Positions 39,543 through 48,954 of a stretch of DNA of 64,000 nucleotides are shown here, piece after piece (the first letter of the stretch is position 1; each line of letters begins with the position of its first letter). Source of the DNA: Photobacterium sp. CCB-ST2H9 (GTDB lineage Bacteria; Pseudomonadota; Gammaproteobacteria; Enterobacterales; Vibrionaceae); NCBI RefSeq assembly GCF_023151555.2, contig NZ_CP100425.1, positions 248,001 to 312,000 of the forward strand, read 5' to 3'. The notes under the pieces are model-generated. The model did no database searches. It was not told the origin of the DNA and saw only the letters and a list, made by a program, of their open reading frames with translations. Both the position numbers and the translations under genes were made by a program.

Positions 39543-40490
39543 ATGTTGCACAAGCCAGTTTGGACCGGAATCGATATCGGTCGTCAAAGTGTAAAGGCGG
39601 TCGTGCTCAAGCAAAATAAAGGGCGATTCACTTTGTCTGCTTATGCGGAGGTTGCTCTGACCCTGGAAAACGAAGCCGGACAGTTGTCAGGCACAGGGCC
39701 TCTTCAGGATAGCGTTTTCCAGGCAGATCAGTTGTCAGCCTTGCGTCAATTACGGACCTTGCTTCCAAAGCGGACCGGGGCATGTGTGTTGTCACTGCCC
39801 GACAGTGAGGTCGTTCAGCGGGATATCGGGCTGGAACGGCGTTGGGGGCAGGATGTGGCATCCGCGCTTGCGCAGCAATTGGCTCATCTGCTGGCTGTGG
39901 ATCCGCAGTCGCTCAGCCTCGACTTTCATCGCTTACAGGATGCAGAAACACCCGGTCATGAGACGGAAATGTACCGGGTTTTCGCCGCGAAATCGGCGGC
40001 GGTGGAGCAGAAAGTCCGGCTGGCGAGAGAGGCCGGATTTCGTCCGGCAGTGATGGAGCTGCAGGCGCGCACCCTGTTGTGGCTGTTACGGTATCTTGAG
40101 CAAAATTCCGGCGGGGCGTCCGGCGCTGCATCGGCGATTGTTTGTCAGCATGACTCGGGCTGGGATCTGGCGGCCGGCTCTCGGCATCCCCAGCCTTATC
40201 ATCGAAACTTTCCTGTGGCAGGGTCGCAGGCTGAGTTGAGCCGGGATGTAACCCGTCAGCTGCGCCTGTCCGGCGTCTTTGAAGATGTTGAAAGCCTGTG
40301 GCTGACAGGCATTGCATTAACTGAGGATGAACGGGGGTGCTGGCAGCAACTTTGCGGGCTGCCGGTACAATTGCTGACACCACAGCAGGTATTCCCGTAT
40401 CAGTCAGACACAGCACTGATCACTGCGTCACAAAGCCGCGGCTGGGTGAAGCCGGTTGCACTGGCCATCCGGGGGGCAATGTCATGCTGA
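39543..40490 (+). CDS. pilM: type IV pilus inner-membrane complex protein PilM
   Basis: Cytosolic actin/FtsA-like ATPase-fold protein that binds the N-terminus of PilN and links the pilus motor to the alignment complex. The start at 39543 gives 315 residues, shorter than typical PilM (about 340-355) and closer to the competence homologs ComA/HofM. The N-terminal nucleotide fold is visible in WTGIDIGRQSVKAVVL. An AGGGGGAG purine stretch lies 13 bases before the ATG; an in-frame TTG at 39513 is less likely. The stop overlaps the pilN start by seven bases. Confidence 0.88.
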   Translation: MLHKPVWTGIDIGRQSVKAVVLKQNKGRFTLSAYAEVALTLENEAGQLSGTGPLQDSVFQADQLSALRQLRTLLPKRTGACVLSLPDSEVVQRDIGLERRWGQDVASALAQQLAHLLAVDPQSLSLDFHRLQDAETPGHETEMYRVFAAKSAAVEQKVRLAREAGFRPAVMELQARTLLWLLRYLEQNSGGASGAASAIVCQHDSGWDLAAGSRHPQPYHRNFPVAGSQAELSRDVTRQLRLSGVFEDVESLWLTGIALTEDERGCWQQLCGLPVQLLTPQQVFPYQSDTALITASQSRGWVKPVALAIRGAMSC

Positions 40491-41065
40491 GGGCTGTGAA
40501 TCTGCTGCCTTGGCGGGCTGAGCGACAGGCGGCACACCGACGCCGTTTTGTCCGGTTGTCGGGCAGTTTCGTTACCTTGGCCATGCTGGTGGTGGGAGGG
40601 ATGTACGTTTACGAAAACCAGCAGCTCCGGGAACTGCAAAGCCGGTATGCGCAGCTCCGGCAGCAGACAGCGGTGCTGGCACCCAGTCTGGCGGCTGTGG
40701 CAGAGCAGCAAGCGTTGTCGGAGTTGTACCACAAAAGGCTGCGTCAGTTTTCTGACTGGCATCATGCCCGGTTTCGGCTGATCCATCTGCTGAATGCGCT
40801 GCCGGATGTCTTTCCCGAAGCGGTTCAGTTGGAAGCGCTGAGTCTTCGTCAGGCGCAAGTCAGTCTGCGCGGGCTGACACAGGATGCATCCGCTTTGTCA
40901 CTGTTGCTGGCACGGACAGGCAGCGCGGACTGGCTTCGTCACGGTCAGCTGCATTCCGTCGACAGGGTTGCGCAGCCTTTACCACGACATGTGCCGTCAG
41001 GAAGTCAGCGATTCACATTCACCCTGACACTGGCCCCGGTACATTCGGAGGCGGCCTATGACTGA
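40484..41065 (+). CDS. pilN: type IV pilus alignment protein PilN
   Basis: Bitopic inner-membrane protein; the short cytosolic N-terminus (MLRAVNLLPWRAERQ) contains the INLLPWR-type motif that binds PilM. A span covers about residues 28-45, followed by a coiled coil (QLRELQSRYAQLRQQ) and a periplasmic ferredoxin-like domain. The 193 residues are typical. The start at 40484 is chosen on that conserved motif; the longer ORF to 40337 overlaps pilM. It ends 8 bases inside pilO. Works with PilO and PilP in the secretin-motor bridge. Confidence 0.88.
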   Translation: MLRAVNLLPWRAERQAAHRRRFVRLSGSFVTLAMLVVGGMYVYENQQLRELQSRYAQLRQQTAVLAPSLAAVAEQQALSELYHKRLRQFSDWHHARFRLIHLLNALPDVFPEAVQLEALSLRQAQVSLRGLTQDASALSLLLARTGSADWLRHGQLHSVDRVAQPLPRHVPSGSQRFTFTLTLAPVHSEAAYD

Positions 41066-41687
41066 CTGGCGTGATCTGACGCTGGAAACTCTGCCGGACT
41101 GGCCCTTGCGGTATCAGCTGGTTGTCTGCCTGCTGGTCATGGTGGCAGTTGTGATCGCGGGGAAATGGTGGTTGCTGTCTCCGTTACAGGCTCAACAGTT
41201 GCAGCTGAGTGCTCAGGAAAGCGTGCTCAGGAGCCAGATACGCCATCAGCAAACCATCGCCGGGAGCCTGCCACAGTTGCAGGTTCAGACACAGCAGCTG
41301 CAGACCGATTACCGGCACCAGGCGATGCGCCTGCCCGGACAGGCAGCATGGACGACAGTGCTGGGGGATATTGAGCTTGAAAGCAGACGGTCTGGTGTCC
41401 GGTTGCACGGGCTGAACTGGCAACAAAATCAGCAGTATGATTGGTATGCTATGCAGCCGGTGCAGTTCGAGCTGAGCGGCAGTTATGCCGCTGTCGGACA
41501 GTTTTTCGCGCAGATGGCAGCCAAATCCTGGCTGCTGATCATGGATGAGTTAGAGATACAGCCGGATGAACAAGTGCCGGGCGAGCTCAGGGTACAGGGC
41601 ACCGCTCAGTTGTACCGGGCGGCGGAAGAGGTTCAGCCGGAAAATAGCGTTCCGGACAGTGAAGGTGCAGCAGGAGATAGGCGATGA
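41058..41687 (+). CDS. pilO: type IV pilus alignment protein PilO
   Basis: Inner-membrane partner of PilN. The 209 residues have a cytosolic N-terminus, one span (about 19-37, LRYQLVVCLLVMVAVVIAG), a periplasmic coiled coil of about 50 residues rich in Gln (AQQLQLSAQESVLRSQIRHQ), and a ferredoxin-like C-terminal domain (WLLIMDELEIQPD region). Sequence conservation in this family is low, so the call rests on architecture plus gene order. It overlaps pilN and pilP by a few bases, so the genes are translationally coupled. Confidence 0.85.
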   Translation: MTDWRDLTLETLPDWPLRYQLVVCLLVMVAVVIAGKWWLLSPLQAQQLQLSAQESVLRSQIRHQQTIAGSLPQLQVQTQQLQTDYRHQAMRLPGQAAWTTVLGDIELESRRSGVRLHGLNWQQNQQYDWYAMQPVQFELSGSYAAVGQFFAQMAAKSWLLIMDELEIQPDEQVPGELRVQGTAQLYRAAEEVQPENSVPDSEGAAGDRR

Positions 41688-42112
41688 CCGCACGAAAATG
41701 CATCTTGTTTATCGTGGCGTTCACGGCTGTGATTTTGCTGACCCTCAGTGCCCTGTCGTCTGCGATTCCTTTTCAGGAAGCTCCGGTGTTTTCGGCCCGT
41801 CCTGTGCGACAGCTGTTTGTGACGCCCAGTCCGGAAAGCCTGACAACTGAAGCTGTTGCTTGCTCGGAGCAATTTTCCGGCACTGCGGAGATGAAGGGGT
41901 TTCGGATGATCGGCAGTTTACGAGGTCGTACGGGGCAGTGGGCGGTGCTCAGCGATCCCTCCGGCCGTCTGTACCGGGTGGCGGAGGGGCAGACTTTTGG
42001 CCTCACGGGCAGGATCGCGGAGGTGACACCGGCTCACACCGTGATCGAATGGCCGGGCGATGCACATTGTGCCGGAAACATCATTCTTCAGTTAACGGAC
42101 GGACAGTCTTAA
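41684..42112 (+). CDS. pilP: PilP-like pilus assembly protein without lipobox
   Basis: PilP joins the PilN/PilO complex to the secretin PilQ in the periplasm. The 142 residues have an N-terminal hydrophobic segment (about 6-25) and a C-terminal beta-rich HR domain (GSLRGRTGQWAVLSDPSGRLYRV and ITPAH-like VTPAHTVIEW), which is the PilQ-binding part. Typical PilP is a lipoprotein with a Cys after the signal; here no cysteine follows the hydrophobic stretch, so it is probably a bitopic or secreted form like HofP. Overlaps the pilO stop (ATGA). Confidence 0.78.
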   Translation: MTARKCILFIVAFTAVILLTLSALSSAIPFQEAPVFSARPVRQLFVTPSPESLTTEAVACSEQFSGTAEMKGFRMIGSLRGRTGQWAVLSDPSGRLYRVAEGQTFGLTGRIAEVTPAHTVIEWPGDAHCAGNIILQLTDGQS

Positions 42113-42167
42113 CGGCAGCTTCATCCTTTCTCCTATCAGCTCTATCAATCAGGAAGATTTACACATT

Positions 42168-43481
42168 ATGCATCACCTCTGCATTCTATTGGCTCTGTTT
42201 TGGTGTCTGTCGGCCGGGGCGCTGGCGACTCCGCTTCAATCGGCGGATTTAGACGACCAAGAAAATACGATCTCACTCAACTTCCAGGATGTGCCTGTGC
42301 GCCAGCTGCTGCAGATGATGGCAGATCACCGGCAGGATAATCTGGTCATTTCCGATGCGGTGCAGGGCAATATCACCCTGCACCTGACCGATGTTCCCTG
42401 GTCACAGGCGATGGACAGTATTCTGACCCTGAAAGGGTTGGCCTACAGGCGGCAGGGGAACGTGATGATGGTTGCGCCCAGAGCTGAGCTGGCTGGCGGA
42501 ACTGCTGGTCAGGCAGAGTCTCAGACATCACTGAAGACCCGGGTGATCCCGATTCGCTATGCCAAGGCGACGGAGCTGGCAGCGTTGCTGTCCGGTTCGG
42601 AGGGGCAGTCCAGTTTACTCACTGCACAAGGTGCTTTGCATGTGGACGACAGAACCAATGCGCTGATTGTGAAAGATGTCGCGGAGAGCCTGGAAAGTCT
42701 GCTGCTGATTATTGATCGATTGGATCAACCGGTCCGGCAGGTGCAGATTGAAGCCCGGATTGTCAGCATGAATGAGAAAGATACGGCCGATCTCGGCGTA
42801 CGCTGGGGGATGCTTGAAAACAACGGCAGCGTGACTGTCGGCGGCTCAATTGACAGTAATCTGGCAGCACTGAACAGCGACGGGACACCGGATCTGAACG
42901 ACTTTCTGAACGTTAATCTTGGTGCGCAGCACGGCGCCGCTCGAATTGCGTTTCAGGTTGCCCGGCTGGGGGATCAATTGTTGGATTTGGAGCTGTCTGC
43001 ACTGCAGGCCGAAGAGAAAGCTGAAATTATTTCCAGCCCGCGTTTGGTCACTACCAATAAGAAAATGGCCTATATTGAGCAGGGGACTGAGATCCCCTAC
43101 CTGGAGGCAGCTTCCAGCGGTGCCGTCTCGGTCTCATTCAAGAAAGCAGTGCTGAGCCTGATGGTGACCCCGCAGATTACACCGGACGATAAGCTGATTC
43201 TGGATTTGGAAGTCACCCAGAACAAACCGGGAGAAACCGTGAACACGGGGACGGGTCAGGTGGTGGCCATTGATACACAGCGGATTGGGACGCAGGTGCT
43301 GGTGGACCATGGTGAAACTATTGTTCTGGGTGGCATTTTTCAGCATCAGTCCAGTCAGTCGGTCCGCAAAGTCCCTTTGCTGGGGGATATGCCGTTGCTG
43401 GGCCGTCTGTTCCGGCAGACTCTGGAGCGGGAGGGCAGGCGCGAGTTACTCATTTTTGTGACGCCGAAAATCCTGCGTTAG
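42168..43481 (+). CDS. pilQ: type IV pilus / competence secretin PilQ, short form
   Basis: Outer-membrane secretin that forms the pilus pore. The 437 residues begin with a signal peptide (cleavage near GALA|TP, residue about 21), then an N0/STN-like domain (ISLNFQDVPVRQLLQMMADH, about 34-90), an N1 domain (KTRVIPIRYAKATELAALL) and the secretin channel from about 185 (VQIEARIVSMNEKDTADLGVRWG to the C-terminal KVPLLGDMPLLGRLF and RELLIFVTPKIL signature). There are no N-terminal AMIN domains, which usual PilQ has; size and layout match HofQ/ComE. AGGAAG lies 12 bases before the ATG. Confidence 0.9.
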   Translation: MHHLCILLALFWCLSAGALATPLQSADLDDQENTISLNFQDVPVRQLLQMMADHRQDNLVISDAVQGNITLHLTDVPWSQAMDSILTLKGLAYRRQGNVMMVAPRAELAGGTAGQAESQTSLKTRVIPIRYAKATELAALLSGSEGQSSLLTAQGALHVDDRTNALIVKDVAESLESLLLIIDRLDQPVRQVQIEARIVSMNEKDTADLGVRWGMLENNGSVTVGGSIDSNLAALNSDGTPDLNDFLNVNLGAQHGAARIAFQVARLGDQLLDLELSALQAEEKAEIISSPRLVTTNKKMAYIEQGTEIPYLEAASSGAVSVSFKKAVLSLMVTPQITPDDKLILDLEVTQNKPGETVNTGTGQVVAIDTQRIGTQVLVDHGETIVLGGIFQHQSSQSVRKVPLLGDMPLLGRLFRQTLEREGRRELLIFVTPKILR

Positions 43482-43687
43482 TCAGGCAGGATGCCGTTGC
43501 CGGGGCGATCCCGGAACAGAGATAACGGCCTTGGGGACGACTGGCTATTGCCAAACAGCTGTCAGTCCTGAGATAATTTTCGGTCTTATCACGATTGAAA
43601 TGTGAGGAAGTTGGCGCCTCGGGCTTGTAAATCAAAAGCCTGTGGGCGGTTTTGTCTATTTTTTAACCGCGCGTATATTTGCTAAAC

Positions 43688-44206
43688 ATGGCTGAAAAAC
43701 GAAATATTTTCTTGGTAGGCCCAATGGGAGCCGGTAAAAGCACCATTGGTAGACACCTTGCACAGCAGTTACATATGGAGTTTCTGGACTCAGATTCTGT
43801 GATCGAAGAACGGACTGGTGCTGATATCAGCTGGGTCTTCGATGTAGAAGGCGAGGCGGGATTCCGTGCCCGTGAAGAAGCGGTCATCGATGATCTCACC
43901 CAGGAGCAGGGTATTGTGCTGGCGACCGGGGGTGGCTCGGTGAAAAGCAAAGAGAGCCGTAACCGTCTTTCTGCTCGCGGTATCGTGGTGTATCTGGAAA
44001 CCACCATTGAGAAACAGCTGGCACGTACTCAGCGCGACAAGAAGCGCCCGCTGCTGCAGACGGACAACCCCCGCGAAGTACTGGAAGCGCTTGCAGAAGA
44101 GCGTAATCCATTGTATGAAGAGGTGGCAGACTACGTCGTGCGTACCGACGACCAGAGTGCAAAGGTCGTTGCCAATCAAATTATCAAAATGCTGGAAGAG
44201 CGTTAA
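43688..44206 (+). CDS. aroK: shikimate kinase I
   Basis: ATP-dependent phosphorylation of shikimate in aromatic synthesis. The 172 residues start at the conserved [25 protein letters not shown], Walker A being GPMGAGKS; then [18 protein letters not shown] (shikimate contact Asp and Arg), [20 protein letters not shown] and RDKKRPLL (lid). An in-frame TTG three codons upstream is unlikely. I see no ribosome site in front of the ATG. First gene of aroK-aroB-damX-dam, the classic enteric order. Confidence 0.96.
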   Translation: MAEKRNIFLVGPMGAGKSTIGRHLAQQLHMEFLDSDSVIEERTGADISWVFDVEGEAGFRAREEAVIDDLTQEQGIVLATGGGSVKSKESRNRLSARGIVVYLETTIEKQLARTQRDKKRPLLQTDNPREVLEALAEERNPLYEEVADYVVRTDDQSAKVVANQIIKMLEER

Positions 44207-44226
44207 CTACGGGGACACAGAGAGCC

Positions 44227-45300
44227 ATGGAGCGGATTACAGTTAATCTGGGTGAGAGAAGTTACGAGATTTCAATTGGCACCGGATTACTGTCCAGTCC
44301 GGATTACTTTTCCTCTGTGGCCGGTCGCCGGGTTGTGATCATCAGCAACGATACGGTTGCCCCGCTTTATGCCAGTACATTGCAGGCCACGCTTCGCCCG
44401 TTAGCGAAAGATGTGGCCCTGCTCAACCTGCCGGATGGCGAGCAGTACAAAACCCTCGATACTTTCAACCAGATTATGACCTTCCTGCTGGAAGGCAGTT
44501 ATGGCCGTGACGTGGTGCTGGTGGCACTGGGTGGCGGTGTCATTGGCGATGTGGTCGGTTTTGCTGCGGCCAGCTTCCAGCGTGGTGTGGACTTTATTCA
44601 GGTGCCGACCACGCTGCTGGCACAGGTTGACTCTTCCGTCGGCGGCAAAACAGCCGTGAATCACCCGCTGGGCAAGAATATGATTGGTGCCTTTTACCAG
44701 CCGCAGGCGGTCGTGATTGATACTGATTGTCTGAAAAGTCTGCCGGCACGTGAGTTCGCTGCAGGCATGGCTGAGGTAATCAAATACGGGATTATCGTCG
44801 ATCAGGAATTCTTCACTTGGCTGGAGCAGAATATTGCTCAGCTGCGTGCGCTGGACTCTGTGGCGCTGGGTCAGGCGATTGCCCGATGCTGTCAAATTAA
44901 GGCCGATGTGGTTGCCGCGGACGAGAAAGAGTCAGGTGTACGCGCGCTGCTGAATCTGGGTCACACTTTTGGTCATGCGATTGAAGCTGAGATGGGGTAT
45001 GGTAATTGGCTTCACGGTGAAGCTGTGGCTGCCGGTACAGTTCAGGCAGCCCGGACAGCATGTCTGTTAGGCTTGCTGACTTCAGCACAAGCGGAAAAAA
45101 TCCGTGCGCTGCTGGAACAGGCCGACTTGCCTGTACTGGCACCGGAAACCATGAACTTTGACCACTATATCAAACACATGATGCGGGATAAGAAAGTGTT
45201 GTCAGGCAAGCTCAGACTGGTACTGCCCACCGGTATAGGTCAGGCAGAAGTTGTCTCTGATGTGCCTCATGACATCCTGCGTCAGGTGATTGAACCCTGA
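44227..45300 (+). CDS. aroB: 3-dehydroquinate synthase
   Basis: NAD-dependent, zinc-requiring cyclisation of DAHP to 3-dehydroquinate, the second shikimate step. The 357 residues match AroB. Blocks: [37 protein letters not shown] (NAD-binding glycines), [31 protein letters not shown] with the metal Glu, and the zinc His in [24 protein letters not shown]. It starts 21 bases after aroK. Confidence 0.97.
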   Translation: MERITVNLGERSYEISIGTGLLSSPDYFSSVAGRRVVIISNDTVAPLYASTLQATLRPLAKDVALLNLPDGEQYKTLDTFNQIMTFLLEGSYGRDVVLVALGGGVIGDVVGFAAASFQRGVDFIQVPTTLLAQVDSSVGGKTAVNHPLGKNMIGAFYQPQAVVIDTDCLKSLPAREFAAGMAEVIKYGIIVDQEFFTWLEQNIAQLRALDSVALGQAIARCCQIKADVVAADEKESGVRALLNLGHTFGHAIEAEMGYGNWLHGEAVAAGTVQAARTACLLGLLTSAQAEKIRALLEQADLPVLAPETMNFDHYIKHMMRDKKVLSGKLRLVLPTGIGQAEVVSDVPHDILRQVIEP

Positions 45301-45315
45301 TGTTGTAATGATTGC

Positions 45316-46962
45316 ATGACGATAGCCGCTTCTCTGACATCCCTGGATCTGGACAGCCAGATCCATCTTCTTTCCCGGGTGCAGTTCCTGACCCGATTCG
45401 GTTCTCATTTAATTCAAATCAGCGGCGACGCGGGAGCCGGCAAAACCTGGCTGGCTCAGCGCTATCTGGAGCAGTGGGCCGACGCTGACGGCAGTCAGGC
45501 CCGGCAGGCATTGCTGATGTGTCACCCGGCACAGCATGATAACCAGCGCAGAAGTATTCTGCTGAACCAGTTGATCCCGAAGGCGGTGTTCAACGACAGC
45601 GATCCTTTGCATCAATCACTGGAACGCCTGCTTGAGGGCAAGCCGGCTGAGTTGTTGCTGGTCATTGATGATGCCCATTTGCTCAGCCCGGCCCTGATCG
45701 GCGAATTGTGGGCATTGGTGATGAAAGCCCAGCAGGCTTCAGGCTGGCAGGTCAATGTACTACTCTTTAGTCAGACGGGTCAGCTAACCAAAGCATTACG
45801 TCAGGTTTCCCATGGCCAGGGGCAGTCGCCGCTGGAGCTTGAAATCCCGTCGTTGTCTGAACCTGAAGTCCAGACGTTTATGGAACTGGTGCTGGCCAGT
45901 CATTCCCTGGATGCGAACCAGCGGCGTGCGCTGAAAGCACAGGCGGCCGAGGTTGCGCCAACGCCTGGAGCACTGATGACACTGGATCACTCGGAGGTCG
46001 CAAAAATGGCATCATCATCGTCACGCACTTTTTCCCCCATGTCGTTGTTGCTGCTCCTGGTCGTGCTGATCGGGGCGGGGACTGTGTTCTGGTTCCTGCC
46101 TTCTGACGATGCGAAGGCACCTCCGCGATCAGAGGCTGAACGCAGTGAGGCTTCCCCCGCGCTGGATGAAACGCTGGCACAGTCTGACAATGAACAGCTT
46201 GTTGCGGAGACATTGCCTGAAACTGTGCCGGAAACCACGGTGACCCTTGAGGAGCCGAAGATGACGACGGAGCCGGAAACGACAACTGACCCGGCGGTGG
46301 CTGAGGTGAGTGCACCAGTAACGGAAAATACGGATGCTTTACCGGCACCGGTTCAACTGGAAGGCCTGACCGTCGGTCGTTCGAATGAGACGACCAAGCG
46401 GGTCGTTGTGCCGTCAGATGTCGTGGATGCCATGATCACGGAGCAGGAAACAGGGGGCTCCGGTGAACTGGCGATTGCATCTCAGAGCGATTTGAAAGCT
46501 GCCATCAATGAAGTACTGGCGACGGATCAGCAAAGTCGCACGGCAGAGAATTCAGAAGGAAACACCGGGGCAGCGGCCTCAGACGTTTCAGCGGCACCTG
46601 AAGGACAGTCTTCAGAGCCGTCAGCCAGCCAGGCCCCGTTGGCTGGTTTGCAGGCAGTGATGGCTGAAGATATGGACAAGCTGAAAGCTGTCAACAGCCG
46701 CCACTATGCCTTGCAGCTGGCGGCGATGCATTCGCTGGAGGCGACGCGCAGTTTCCTCAATGAGTACGGCGTGAAAGAAATGGCCCGGGTCTACCAGACC
46801 CAACGTCAGGGCGTGCGCTGGTATATTGTGGTGACGGGGAATTACGCCAGCGTTGCTGCAGCCCGCCGAGCACAGGCTCAATTGCCGGATAAAGTTCAGT
46901 CGGTTCAGCCGTGGGTGAAATCCTATACTCAAATCCATCGTGAGATAGAACGGGCACAGTAG
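45316..46962 (+). CDS. damX: DamX-like cell division protein with AAA and SPOR domains
   Basis: Septal-ring protein. Residues about 15-225 form an AAA-type ATPase module (Walker A GDAGAGKT at 37-44, Walker B LLLVIDDAHLL about 113-123) in the cytosol; a membrane span follows (about 242-261); then a long Glu/Thr/Pro-rich periplasmic linker (about 262-460); and a C-terminal SPOR domain (about 466-548, HYALQLAAMHSLEATRSFL and VRWYIVVTGNYASVAAARRAQAQLP). E. coli DamX is 428 residues and lacks the ATPase; this 548-residue form resembles ExeA-like heads seen in other gammaproteobacteria. The start at 45316 has no strong ribosome site and may be coupled to aroB, 15 bases upstream. Confidence 0.87.
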   Translation: MTIAASLTSLDLDSQIHLLSRVQFLTRFGSHLIQISGDAGAGKTWLAQRYLEQWADADGSQARQALLMCHPAQHDNQRRSILLNQLIPKAVFNDSDPLHQSLERLLEGKPAELLLVIDDAHLLSPALIGELWALVMKAQQASGWQVNVLLFSQTGQLTKALRQVSHGQGQSPLELEIPSLSEPEVQTFMELVLASHSLDANQRRALKAQAAEVAPTPGALMTLDHSEVAKMASSSSRTFSPMSLLLLLVVLIGAGTVFWFLPSDDAKAPPRSEAERSEASPALDETLAQSDNEQLVAETLPETVPETTVTLEEPKMTTEPETTTDPAVAEVSAPVTENTDALPAPVQLEGLTVGRSNETTKRVVVPSDVVDAMITEQETGGSGELAIASQSDLKAAINEVLATDQQSRTAENSEGNTGAAASDVSAAPEGQSSEPSASQAPLAGLQAVMAEDMDKLKAVNSRHYALQLAAMHSLEATRSFLNEYGVKEMARVYQTQRQGVRWYIVVTGNYASVAAARRAQAQLPDKVQSVQPWVKSYTQIHREIERAQ

Positions 46963-47089
46963 TTGATATTGCTGGCAATGTTGGTGATTCCGCGCGCCGG
47001 GGGAGAATTGCCCCTAGGGGTAAACTGAGAAATAGGTTACAATCCGCCACCTTTGTAAACACAGTCGCTATGGGTGGTAGGTTAACCGA

Positions 47090-47917
47090 ATGAAAAAGCA
47101 GCGTGCCTTTCTGAAATGGGCCGGAGGGAAGTTTTCTCTGGTCGAGGATATCAGACGACATCTGCCACCTGCGCGTAAACTGGTTGAGCCTTTTGTCGGG
47201 GCGGGTTCTGTGTTTCTTAACACGGATTACGACGATTATCTGCTGGCAGATATCAACCCGGATCTGATCAATCTGTACAATGTGGTGAAAACTGAACCTG
47301 AGCGTTATATCAATGATGCGCAAGGTTTTTTCACCCCGGAATACAATCAGAAAGGCGCTTATCTGGCTATCCGGGAAGCTTTTAACAAGACTCAGGATCC
47401 TTACCAGCGCTCACTGTATTTTCTCTACCTGAACCGTCATGGCTTCAACGGCCTTTGCCGCTATAACAAAAAAGGCGGGTTCAATGTGCCGTTCGGCTCT
47501 TACAAGAAGCCATATTTCCCTGAAGCAGAGATGTACTTTTTTGCGGAAAAAGCCAAAAAAGCGACCTTCATCTGCGAAGGGTACCACCATACTTTTTCCC
47601 GGGCTCGTAAAGGCAGCGTGATTTATTGCGATCCTCCTTATGCGCCTTTGTCGACCACGGCTAATTTTACCTCTTATGCCGGGAACGGATTCAGTCTGGA
47701 TGATCAGGCAGCCCTGGCCGATGTGGCTGAAAGTACGGCAACCCAGCGCGGTATTCCGGTGCTGATTTCCAATCACGACACCACACTGACCCGCCGCCTG
47801 TACCACGGCGCGGATTTGTCTGTGGTGAAAGTGAAACGGACGATCAGCCGCAACGGCAGCGGCCGGAATAAAGTCGACGAGCTGCTGGCGCTATTTACCC
47901 CGCCACAAACTGACTGA
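47090..47917 (+). CDS. dam: DNA adenine methyltransferase (GATC)
   Basis: Methylates N6 of adenine in GATC, guiding mismatch repair and replication control; in Vibrio species it is essential through chromosome 2 initiation. The 275 residues match Dam: FLKWAGGKFSLVEDI (S-adenosylmethionine site, 7-21), VEPFVGAGSVFLN, YLLADINPDLINLY, and the catalytic DPPY at 181-184 in IYCDPPYAPLS, then ISNHDTTLTR. This order (FxGxG-type first, DPPY later) is the alpha class. The 3' end overlaps a convergent DUF2970 gene by 23 bases. Confidence 0.97.
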   Translation: MKKQRAFLKWAGGKFSLVEDIRRHLPPARKLVEPFVGAGSVFLNTDYDDYLLADINPDLINLYNVVKTEPERYINDAQGFFTPEYNQKGAYLAIREAFNKTQDPYQRSLYFLYLNRHGFNGLCRYNKKGGFNVPFGSYKKPYFPEAEMYFFAEKAKKATFICEGYHHTFSRARKGSVIYCDPPYAPLSTTANFTSYAGNGFSLDDQAALADVAESTATQRGIPVLISNHDTTLTRRLYHGADLSVVKVKRTISRNGSGRNKVDELLALFTPPQTD

Positions 47918-48092
47918 TACCAACCAGAACGGCCACAAAAATCACGATGACCACCAGTCCTGCCAGGATAAAAGGCAGGGCACTGGGCTGGTTGAAATCC
48001 TGACGCCGGTTGTGATCGGATTGCACACCGAGCAAGGCGGCAGCCACACTGCGAAAGACATTGTTTTTTTTTGCCGGAGGTGTCTGAGTCAT
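47895..48092 (-). CDS. DUF2970 small membrane protein
   Basis: A 65-residue protein with a basic cytosolic N-terminus (KKNNVFRSVAAALLGVQSDHNRRQDF) and one C-terminal membrane span (about 39-62, ALPFILAGLVVIVIFVAVLVGI). The segment VAAALLGVQSxxNRxxDF before a single helix is what I know as DUF2970. AGGGACAG precedes the ATG. It is convergent with dam and overlaps its last 23 bases. Function unknown; some members sit near respiration genes but that is not seen here. Confidence 0.75.
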   Translation of the reverse strand: MTQTPPAKKNNVFRSVAAALLGVQSDHNRRQDFNQPSALPFILAGLVVIVIFVAVLVGISQFVAG

Positions 48093-48276
48093 GATTCTGT
48101 CCCTGTCAGTGAAACCTGCGCCTCAAGTACTCTCCTAATAGCATAGCCGGGCTGGCCAATTCCACGAGCCGACTTGGCTGAAATCGGTAAGACATCACGG
48201 TTCAGATCGGGTAGAATTTTGCCCAGTATCCGCCCCGGTGATATCCGGGGAATCAATTTGAGTACAGAGGCTGAAC

Positions 48277-48954
48277 ATGACGGATTTTCTGATCGCTCCC
48301 TCCATTTTGTCTGCCGATTTTGCCCGTTTGGGTGAAGACGTTGAAAAGGTGCTGGCTGCAGGTGCAGACGTTATCCACTTTGATGTGATGGATAACCATT
48401 ACGTACCGAATCTCACCTTTGGTGCGCCCATTTGTAAAGCGCTGCGTGACTATGGCATTACCGCACCCATTGATGTGCATCTGATGGTGAAGCCGGTGGA
48501 TCGCATCATTCCTGACTTTGCCAAAGCCGGCGCGACCATGATTACGATTCATGCCGAGGCGACAGAGCATCTGGATCGCAGCCTGCAGCTGATTAAAGAA
48601 CATGGCTGTCAGGCGGGTGTGGTCTTTAACCCGGCAACGCCGCTGCATTACCTGGATCATGTGATGGACAAACTGGACATGATTCTGCTGATGTCGGTGA
48701 ACCCGGGTTTTGGCGGACAGTCATTTATTCCGCATACCCTGGAAAAACTGCGTCAGGTGCGCGAGCGTATTCAGGCGTCGGGGCGTGAGATCCGGCTGGA
48801 AATTGATGGCGGCGTGAAAGTCGACAATATCCGTGAAATTGCCGAAGCCGGGGCAGACATGTTCGTGGCCGGTTCTGCGATTTTTGGTCAGCCTGACTAC
48901 AAAGCCGTGATTGATGAGATGCGTGCTGAACTGGCGAAGGTGCAGCGCGGATGA
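48277..48954 (+). CDS. rpe: ribulose-phosphate 3-epimerase
   Basis: Interconverts ribulose 5-phosphate and xylulose 5-phosphate in the pentose phosphate pathway. The 225 residues form a metal-dependent TIM barrel with the expected signatures: [36 protein letters not shown] (metal His and Asp), [31 protein letters not shown] and [16 protein letters not shown] lies 7 bases before the ATG. It overlaps gph by four bases (ATGA). A 6-base hairpin (CCCCGG/CCGGGG, 48233-48250) lies just upstream. Confidence 0.97.
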   Translation: MTDFLIAPSILSADFARLGEDVEKVLAAGADVIHFDVMDNHYVPNLTFGAPICKALRDYGITAPIDVHLMVKPVDRIIPDFAKAGATMITIHAEATEHLDRSLQLIKEHGCQAGVVFNPATPLHYLDHVMDKLDMILLMSVNPGFGGQSFIPHTLEKLRQVRERIQASGREIRLEIDGGVKVDNIREIAEAGADMFVAGSAIFGQPDYKAVIDEMRAELAKVQRG

